Positions 57,044 through 64,000 of a stretch of DNA of 64,000 nucleotides are shown here, in pieces. Numbering within the stretch: the first letter of the stretch is position 1; every line of letters begins with the position of its first letter. The position numbers and the translations under genes were made by a program. The notes under the pieces are model-generated. The model saw nothing but the letters and a program-made list of their open reading frames with translations. It had not been told where the DNA came from and did not search any database. This DNA comes from Notospermus geniculatus (taxonomy: Eukaryota > Nemertea > Pilidiophora > Heteronemertea > Lineidae), in NCBI GenBank assembly GCA_002633025.1, contig NMRB01000038.1, positions 596,121 through 660,120 on the forward strand. The letters are read 5' to 3'.

Positions 57044-57697
57044 CCCTTACGGTCCTAACTATCTGTGAAAAGTGTACATTTCGTAACATGAATTTCTGAT
57101 GTATCTACAAAAATGCGCCTAGCTCGCACAATTCACAACCAAAACTGGTGTCAAGGCACTCATTCTGGAGGCAACTAAATGCGCCACGACCCCATGCAGG
57201 TTTGCTTCTTCCAAAATGTCTGTGAGAGAAACAATTCATAGCCGAAGATGCAAGTTGTCAGGAAATAGTCTCGTTTGGCCTACGTTTTCGTCAGGTTTCC
57301 AAACTTTAAACGTCTCTATCTCGATAACCGCTGCTCCTACGCGTCTGTCGCTAGGTCAAAAAGCTACTTTTTTCTCCTCTTTCTTTTGGCGCCAGTCGCG
57401 TCGTCGTAGCTGCTTCCGTTGCGGAGATATGGCCATTTTGTCGCAACATGTCAGATTTGCACTTTGGAGTCTGCTTGTCTAGACCCCGGGAGAAGCTTTA
57501 AAACGCAATTTTAGCCAGGTTTCTTCAAACGGAGCAAAATCGCGCATTGAGAAGGGGGGGGGGGATAGTCTCGCATTAAAAAATATGCAAACCAGACGTC
57601 AATCGATCAACTGGTTGCGATTCTAGGTCAGTTTGAATGTACGAGGGGGTGTGGTACAAGCCAATCTCGACTGAAGTCGAGACACGGCGCCAAGGGG
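57044..57697. mobile_element. TTAA element with CCCTT ends, copy 2
   Basis: Inverse copy of 29562-30232. TTAA 57040-57043 and 57698-57701. It has no gap and shows what the N's in copy 1 likely replace, including a G run at 57555. Confidence 0.75.
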
Positions 57698-57701
57698 TTA
57701 A

Positions 57702-58459
57702 AGACATAAATAATCACTTCCGATCACAATACCAATTGTTTCTCTGTGTTTACAAAGTATTGATATGACTTTCGTCTCGATCGATATTTTAAACGTTTTG
57801 AAAACAATATAGCCACTTTATCTATAAACACAACAGATATTTCGGATTGGGCAACAATCATGAATACAGGATACGATTCGGATGAACATACGGGTGCTCA
57901 AAAACGTTTCAGGTGTCCAAGCGTCGAGTTAGCTATCCTCAGAGAGACGGATTAATACTCAGCTAAATTTTCACATCTTTATATGGAACGCCACGGCCGC
58001 CAAACTCGGCGCAGCGGGCACGTGATGTCATTTCGACAACCTCCAAAGTTGAAGGCCCAAAACTGCCGGTGGTCTCTTTGGTAGTTGAAAGAGATGAGAC
58101 ACTTTAAAGGGTGGAGAGCACCGACGAAAATACATGGTGAATTTGACAAGTTTTTCTAGCAAAATTCCGTTGGGTATTCAATGTTTTATTAAGGAACAAA
58201 GTAGCACAGGAACTCTTTCGAATCCCAACGCAATTGCTTGTGCAACGGTCAGAAATTCATCCGCCTTGAACAATGCATTTGCAAACGTAGTACCGGTCCA
58301 GGCTTTTCCAGAGTTTAATGTGGCAATGCTGAAGTCTGGGTACGAGATTGCAGCATGGGAGCACTGACACGACTCATCAGAAGTATCAATGGGCGGCCCA
58401 GCGTACAACCATCGAATGCATTGCAGCATAACTGCATCCAGCACGTTTGTACGCGTTAC
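57702..58459. other. Unassigned stretch
   Basis: No bounded element. A 77-codon plus frame and an 88-codon minus frame overlap at 58134-58444; neither shows a recognisable domain. Confidence 0.35.
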
Positions 58460-58720
58460 CGGGCCATATAGATTTCAAGGAATCTAGAAAACAAGGAATC
58501 TTAAGGAATATGGTCTGCAGAATAACAGCAATACTCATGAATGAGGCCTCGTCAAACAGCTCACGGCTGAGGCACTCCATGTGGGTGATCAGGATGATGG
58601 GCGCCAGACGATGGGTGCAAAGTCAGCAGATCCGACGGTGATAACAACACTAGGCCTAATTGTAAATACAAAACTAGCCAGTTTAATCAAGTGTTACGGT
58701 ATCAGAAACAGCAAACTGAA

Positions 58721-60612
58721 CTAGAAATTGACTTACCAGTCAATTTGAAGACCGCCCTTGGAAATTGGGAGCCGAGACAGAGTTGACTGATCGAGAATTA
58801 CTGAGTAGCAAAAAAGCTCGTTTGATGGGCGAGGTAGGCCTATACAGGATCAAGGTGTCATAGACTTCTAACATTAGAATTAGAAAGCTCAATGGAAGGT
58901 GCACATAAATTGAAAGCCAGAAAGGAATATATTTTATTTGTTCATAATCAAACTGTGGGTACATGTATAGGTCATCTAACATATTGTGACATAACTCCTG
59001 CTGCTCCTCATCCTGATCTCAGGTCATTTACGGTCGTACCCTCCCTCAAGCCCTGGGATTCAGGAAGGCTGCTCCTGTATCCATCCTGACTGAAGTACAA
59101 GTGATTGCAATACCGAACTGGAAGCTGGTGCAGTCGAATAAGATTTAGTTTGCGGACAATGTTTGAATGTCGGCATTGCCCAATATCAAGGATGGTGATG
59201 CTAGTTAGCTGCATCATGACATATGACATGTACCAGCACCGTAAATCACAAAGATTGTCATTGGCCCCTTAGCTTTCATTGTGTCCTTTGATTTGAAATA
59301 CCGTATTTACAGAAATCTTACATGAAGCTGTGATTATGGTAGGCCCCTATGATTGTGACAGTCTCTCATAATAGTTATATCTTGCTTCTTTTGGCAAATT
59401 ACTTTCTGACAGCATCAAGTCCTAGCAACTTAATATCTCGAGGGTTTGGTGGATTCGTTTTAGAAAACTTTGGTTATTTGCATCCTGTAAGGAGAAAAGG
59501 AAAATGGTTTTGAGAATGAGGCAATATAAACATCAGTAATTAAGCACATGACTTGCTTTGACACCAGAAAAAGAGCACAGTAGGCTAGTGATGCGTTGTT
59601 GTTGATATACCGTACCGGTAGGGGCCTAGGTTAGGCCTAGCCAGCAGATAGCATAGCAGTAGTGAGTAGGCCTAGGCCTAGGCCTACCTACCGCATACCA
59701 ATCATGCACACACACTGACACAGCACAGTAACATCTCTTTTCTGCTACTGTCTAACATGACTGATTGACACACTATGCCTATAGGCCTGAAGAAAGGTAG
59801 GTTACCCTAAAAAGGCCCAGCTTACATAGATAGGCCTAGCCTACCCACCCACCCAATGCATTATGCACACAGCAATATTAGTGACCGCATGCACGCTGAT
59901 GACAGACAGGCCGCCTATAAGCGCCACAATTCAAGCTGAATATTTACGCCTGTACGAATTAACATGACTTGGTTAACACTGTATCGATATCATTTGATAG
60001 TAAAAAAGTTCACTGTCATAAAAAGGGTACACCAGCAAAGACGTAGGCCAACTATTTGCATTGTTTCAGAGGAAAAATCAAGCTCTCGCTATCCGGTTTG
60101 CCATGTTTGCGTAGCACATGTATGAACAACCAATGCGCATCCGTAGGTCTCAGTCACCAGTCGGAACGTCTGGACTCCCCCACTCTCCAATCCCACTAGA
60201 CGAGGAAGTATGCCGTACCGTGTTGTGAGTTGCTGCACTTGTGCGGCGAAGCTGTCTGGCCTCTACGTTGGAGAGTGGCTGCTGTTCTCTAGTGGTTTAG
60301 TTACCCGGTTACCAGACGCCAGTCATACAGTTCATCATTGAGATTTAATTATGTTAATGAGCGCCGTGCGAACCGGCTAATGCGAACACGATAAGGCAAC
60401 AAATTTCATCAAAATTTTACTGTTTATTGTTGTCAGATCACACCAAGATTAAATAGGGTTCTGTATAATAAGCATAAGAACCAATCCTGACAGTTTCGCC
60501 GCGAAACATCTCGAATTTCGTCAGTTATCCAGGCGAAACCGCAGATTGGATGGAGAGAGAGAGAAATTCAGTAAAAACAAGGAAGACCGCCCCATTGATG
60601 GGGGCGGTCTTA
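58721..60612 (-). mobile_element. Helentron-like non-autonomous element, copy 2
   Basis: Inverse of 20202-22023, about 90 percent alike by eye with small indels. Same ends (CTAG plus hairpin at 58721-58745; GGGGGCGGTCTTAA at the other end), different flanks, so an independent insertion. TAGGCCTAGGCCTAGGCC repeats at 59668. Confidence 0.6.
59009..59067 (-). mobile_element. 63-bp micro-element, second occurrence
   Basis: CATCCTGATCTCAGGTCATT to CAGGAAG with the 9-bp flank GCTGCTCCT at 59000-59008 and 59068-59076, the complement of the flank at 21664-21672. Small deletions have occurred inside. Confidence 0.85.
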
Positions 60613-60823
60613 ACTAAGTCCTAAATCAAATATGCGTACACTGCACGTGCAACAACAGAGAGCCGAGTGCTACAAGCGAGAGCTCCACGTGTAGGCCAAG
60701 GCCTACACACACAGGTCGTGCTCGACAAGACCTTTCGAATCGACCTATTTGAATGATTCTAAATTATCGATTAGGCATGGAGGCTACACATAAAAAAAAT
60801 GTGTTCAATGACGGTACCTTACT

Positions 60824-60985
60824 TGATGAAGGGTTACTGACGGCATCACAGCGGGTTGAACTTCTGAAGTGATGAAAGCAAGGACAGCGGCCATTTTTGG
60901 TTCACTACCTGACTTGTCAGCTAAGGCTTCGATATAGTATTAGTCTGGCCTAGTTGGTGCCACTGACTACGTTTGGGTTGGAACA
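60824..60985 (-). other. ATG-exon-plus-donor module near the second Helentron-like copy
   Basis: On the minus strand CTGGTGTCCTGTTCC, GTGGCACCAAC and ATACTATATCGAAGCC precede AAAATGGCCGCTGTCC (ATG 60894-60892). The frame MAAVLAFITSEVQPAVMPS stays open to CTTCATCAA and GTAAGG. This is the best-preserved frame of the five modules. I see no second exon downstream on that strand. Confidence 0.5.
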
Positions 60986-61036
60986 GGACACCAGTTTTGG
61001 TTAAAAAAAAGAATTTCTAGTCTCGCGCAGCCAGAC

Positions 61037-61069
61037 CCTCGGTCTACCAACCGAGGGTCTGGCTACAAC
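61037..61069. repeat. Short hairpin
   Basis: CCAGACCCTCGGT and ACCGAGGGTCTGG are separated by seven bases. The neighbouring TAGTCTCGCGCAGCC recurs inverted near 51075. Confidence 0.7.
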
Positions 61070-62165
61070 GTCTAAAACGTCTGTGATGCTGCTTTGCGCA
61101 CGACTGCCCCGTCAATGGCGAGATCATTCCCGCCCGGCTGCATCGGTCTTCGGCAAATTTCTCGATAAAGACGACAAAACTGACCTGTGTATATCTCCTT
61201 TAGTGTCACTGCTACAGGATCAGATCATCAGTGCTGCGGGGAAAGAACTCCATGGTGCGATCTTACCAATCTTTGCTTCTGTCTGACTGAGCCGACGTTC
61301 GTTAGATCGAGCGCCGCCATTTTCAATCTTGTGACCCCAACGACCAATCAGCATGGTTGTAAACAGCTGGATTCAAAATCGACCAATCAGCATCGGTACC
61401 AGATTTTCGGTATTCTCGTAACAAAAATTGTTGAGGTTGGTCTCAGTCTCTGAAATCCTGCGCAGTTCGCGCATGCGTGAAAGAGACTAAGTGCCTCAGT
61501 CTAAAGAATTTCAGGCCAAAATGTTGTTCACCACAGTGCTCCTATTGAATAAATATCTTCGAAATACATTTTGGGAGGAGTTTATCTGCCTTTTTGTGCG
61601 AGGTGTGTTGACATTAATTAAGGTTATCTTCGAATATATTTTTTCACATCCGTCATTGTGTTTACGGGGAATTCCTTAAGATTCCTTGTTTTCTATGATT
61701 CCTTAAAATCTATATGGCCCGCGTTACCGTAGTGTATTACAAAGCATTTGAGTTAGACTGGTGCATCAGCAATAACCAAAGCTGGTACACTTCCGACGTT
61801 ATGCTGATAAATTTCACATAATTTCACAAACAAAATCCAATCGGTAAAATTTAGATGTGTACAGTTGGATGTTTTATTATCAGAACCTGTCGAAATGATG
61901 TTGGCTGGAAATCTCTCACTGACAACTGTCCAATGACATGAAGACGACGGTAGAGGGGAAGCTGGCGTTGTGGAATTTTCGGAGCGTAGTCGGACGTTGT
62001 AAATAGCGAGGTTTCGCAACTTGACGAACTACGAACACGAAATACGAAAACAGAGGTCGCATTTCGTATTAAGCAAATTTTTGGTTTCGCATAGAACACG
62101 AAGTACGAAATACGAAGTCATATAATATGACATGCACAGAAGGTGTTATAGGAGGTGCTTTCGTT

Positions 62166-62939
62166 AAAATGGATATGCTGAATACATTTAAACTTGTAAT
62201 CACAAACAATACTCCCCAGTTTACGAGATGGCCGCCCTTTTTATAGGGCCAAAGGGATGAACAGTAGGGGTGAAAAATTTGATGTCTTCAAATCTTATCA
62301 ACATTGGTATCAAAATGAAGGTCTCGGTGAGTTCAACAAGATAACATGGATTTTATTCACTAAAATGTATCGTGCAACCCTTGCGGGGGGCCAAAAAGGC
62401 CAAAAATAAAACATTTGACCCCTTCCTACTAGTTCCACGGGGGCTGCAGGTGAACGAAAACAATTTATTTCAACATTGCTCTCATAGATTTCCAAAAAAG
62501 TACTGTTGATGACACCCTTTGGGTGACAGTTTTCAAGATCATGAATTATGACCCCTTTTTGGGATCTCAAAAACCTTTACCCAAATGGTGTCATCATTGG
62601 TCAATTTTTGGAGCTCTATATGAGAGCAATGTTGAAATCAACTGTTTTCATTCACCTGCAGCCCCCTCAGAACTAGTGGGAAGGGGTCAAGTGTTGGATT
62701 TTTGGCCGTTTTGGACCTCCTCAAGGGTTGCACTGTACATTTTGGCGAATAAAACCCATGCCATGATGTTGTACTCACTGAGACCTTTAATATGATACCC
62801 ATGTTGATAGGATTTGAAGACATCCAATTTTTGACCACCACTGTTAATCCCGCTGGCCCTTCAAAAGGGGCGGCCATCTTGGAAACTGAGGAGTACTGTT
62901 TGTGGTTAGAAGTTGAAAGGTATTCAGCATATCCATTTT
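62166..62939. mobile_element. 774-bp palindrome (foldback element)
   Basis: AAAATGGATATGCTGAATAC is mirrored at the right end. Arms of about 370 bp are diverged but continuous (GGTCTCGGTGAGT, CATTGCTCTCATA, AAATGATGACACC-type matches). Centre near 62550. Frames of about 80-90 codons on both strands are arm mirror images, not genes. Confidence 0.75.
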
Positions 62940-63044
62940 CTTATAATGCAAAAGGAATAGTTTTTATTTACCAGGACACCAGCACGAAACTCAAGAAATA
63001 GCCATCTTTCCTGGTCTTGCCGTTCGTCTAAAAGGAAAAATCTT

Positions 63045-63130
63045 GACCCAGCTGGGAATCGAACCCAGCTCTGTTGTCTTTGTTTCACCGTCTCTCCCAT
63101 TCGGCCACCTGTTGGTGGGCTTCCCATGTT
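63045..63130 (-). tRNA. tRNA-like sequence (SINE head or pseudogene)
   Basis: The minus strand has an A box TGGCCGAATGGG and a B box GGTTCGATTCC in a perfect GCTGGG/CCCAGC T arm. A TTTTT run follows (about 63040), a possible RNA polymerase III terminator. The anticodon arm does not fold cleanly. Confidence 0.5.
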
Positions 63131-63188
63131 TTCTCCAAGTCGAAGTCCTACGCCTATGACGAACACAAATCATGTCACTGGCAGTTGG

Positions 63189-63262
63189 CTCGTTGGCTGA
63201 GTGGATAGAGTGGTAGATTGCAAATCAGAAGGTCGACGGTTCGAATCCCGTCCATGACCATG
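63189..63262 (+). tRNA. tRNA-like sequence, Cys(GCA)-like loop
   Basis: A box TGGCTGAGTGG, B box GGTTCGAATCC and a TTGCAAA loop that would present GCA. The anticodon and T stems have mismatches and the acceptor ends pair poorly, so pseudogene or SINE is more likely than a working tRNA. It faces away from the tRNA-like sequence at 63045-63130. Confidence 0.5.
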
Positions 63263-63269
63263 ATGACTA

Positions 63270-64000
63270 TATTTTTTTGTATGGCATAGGCTTACACTGC
63301 GCAAAACTGAAGTTGTGAAATGTGAGAAATATGGGGGGACGTGGTCAACAAACCCAACCCCCTCAGGGAAGGTATTTATCGCGCAGTAAACCACCCCTCG
63401 GGATTGCTCGGAGGTCAAACACCAACCCTCCGTCGAAAAACCGGGGTCCCCCGACTTGGTTTCCGGTCACGTGACATTTTACCCTTAAATGTATTATCGA
63501 ATAGTGTGACTAAACGGCTTGACGTATTGACGTCATTCCAACGTCAGCGTGTAGAGGACATGTAGGAGAAGAATTGCATGCATCGACATTGTTATTGCAT
63601 AAGAATTAATTAAGTTATAATTATTTTATTACGCAATATCGAAATATGACCAAATTTTTTTTTCTTTCTTCCTCAATATCTCCGAAAGTAATAAAGATAT
63701 AGGGACGCCTATGCATGGGATTGTAGCATATGATGTGAGGAACATGTCTACCAAATTTCAAGTTTGTAGCTTTAACCCCTTCCAGTCCACGTTCATTTGA
63801 AGTTGTCAAAACACGAATTTCAGAAAATGCCTTTTTTGTCATTTTGTGTACTCTAACGCGTAATACCATGAATAACGATTCCAATGAATTATTTGGTCAT
63901 TTTAACCATTCACCATTGCGAAAATTGGTAGAAATCAGCTCCTCTATAATCTTCTACAATCAATAGGACTAGTATATCTTTTATATAGATTATATGTTAT
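63270..64000. other. Unassigned right edge
   Basis: No gene, array or bounded element found in this stretch. Confidence 0.35.

Larger units (their letters stand above)
58460..61722. repeat. 3.3-kb unit with ~55-bp inverted arms
   Basis: GGGCCATATAGATTTCAAGG and AAACAAGGAATCTTAAGGAA (58460-58510) are mirrored at 61672-61722. It encloses the second Helentron-like copy and the exon-like module at 60.9 kb. Possibly an old foldback. Confidence 0.5.

Noticed and set aside
62310-62795. Matching frames on both strands
   Set aside because: They are mirror images produced by the 774-bp palindrome.

Overview
The window is 64 kb of AT-rich animal nuclear DNA. Two genes with ordinary GT-AG introns can be reconstructed, and nearly everything between them is transposon-derived. 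The organism is probably an invertebrate, perhaps a deuterostome. That rests only on the compact spliced genes, the dense load of short DNA transposons and the abundance of TAGGCC-type sequence; no marker gene settles it. There are two assembly gaps, at 3487-3490 and 29691-29728.

Genes. A plus-strand gene of at least four exons (5161-7854, 208 aa from its first visible ATG) has no family I recognise. A minus-strand gene of at least five coding exons (53469 down to 44077, about 450 aa) encodes an N-terminal TPR-like helical region and a C-terminal J domain with an intact HPD motif. Its introns hold most of the repeats between 44.5 and 53 kb. A third open frame of 382 codons, intronless as far as visible (31359-32507), is unrecognised and lies just upstream of a Helitron 5' end. 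A small frame at 28666-28923 has a PAN/apple-like cysteine pattern. Recognisable transposon coding relics are a LINE reverse-transcriptase fragment (8501-8768, minus) and the DNA-binding half of a mariner-type transposase (54764-55027, minus).

Layout. 1-935: diverged member of a tandem-repeat element that recurs at 39-41.5 kb. 1.3-5.1 kb: foldbacks, a tRNA-like sequence, hairpin repeats. 5.16-7.85 kb: unknown gene. 8-8.8 kb: LINE debris. 9.7-15 kb: a TA-flanked mariner-like element carrying three nested inserts and, in its right end, a 3.6-kb foldback that itself carries inserts. 15.9-20.1 kb: MITEs and a 2.8-kb foldback. 20.2-22.0 and 58.7-60.6 kb: two inverted copies of one Helentron-like element. 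23.5-31.3 kb: TTAA elements, a MULE-like element, a second mariner-like copy. 31.4-35 kb: orphan frame and Helitron. 36-42.5 kb: foldbacks, a 2.5-kb tandem-repeat transposon, a 9-bp-TSD element. 42.7-44 kb: palindrome-rich element. 44-54 kb: TPR/J gene with intronic elements. 54.5-57.7 kb: mariner relic and a chain of TTAA elements. 58-64 kb: Helentron-like copy 2, a 774-bp palindrome, two tRNA-like sequences.

The genome evidently hosts TTAA-target elements, 9-bp-TSD (MULE-like) elements, 8/9-bp-TSD elements, TA-target mariner-like elements, Helitron/Helentron-like elements and long foldbacks, and these insert into one another. Target-site duplications and empty-site paralogs inside the window often give the order of insertion. 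Two patterns stand out: TTAA elements strung end to end sharing single TTAA sites at four loci, and a short 'ATG exon plus splice donor' module found inside transposons with unrelated termini.
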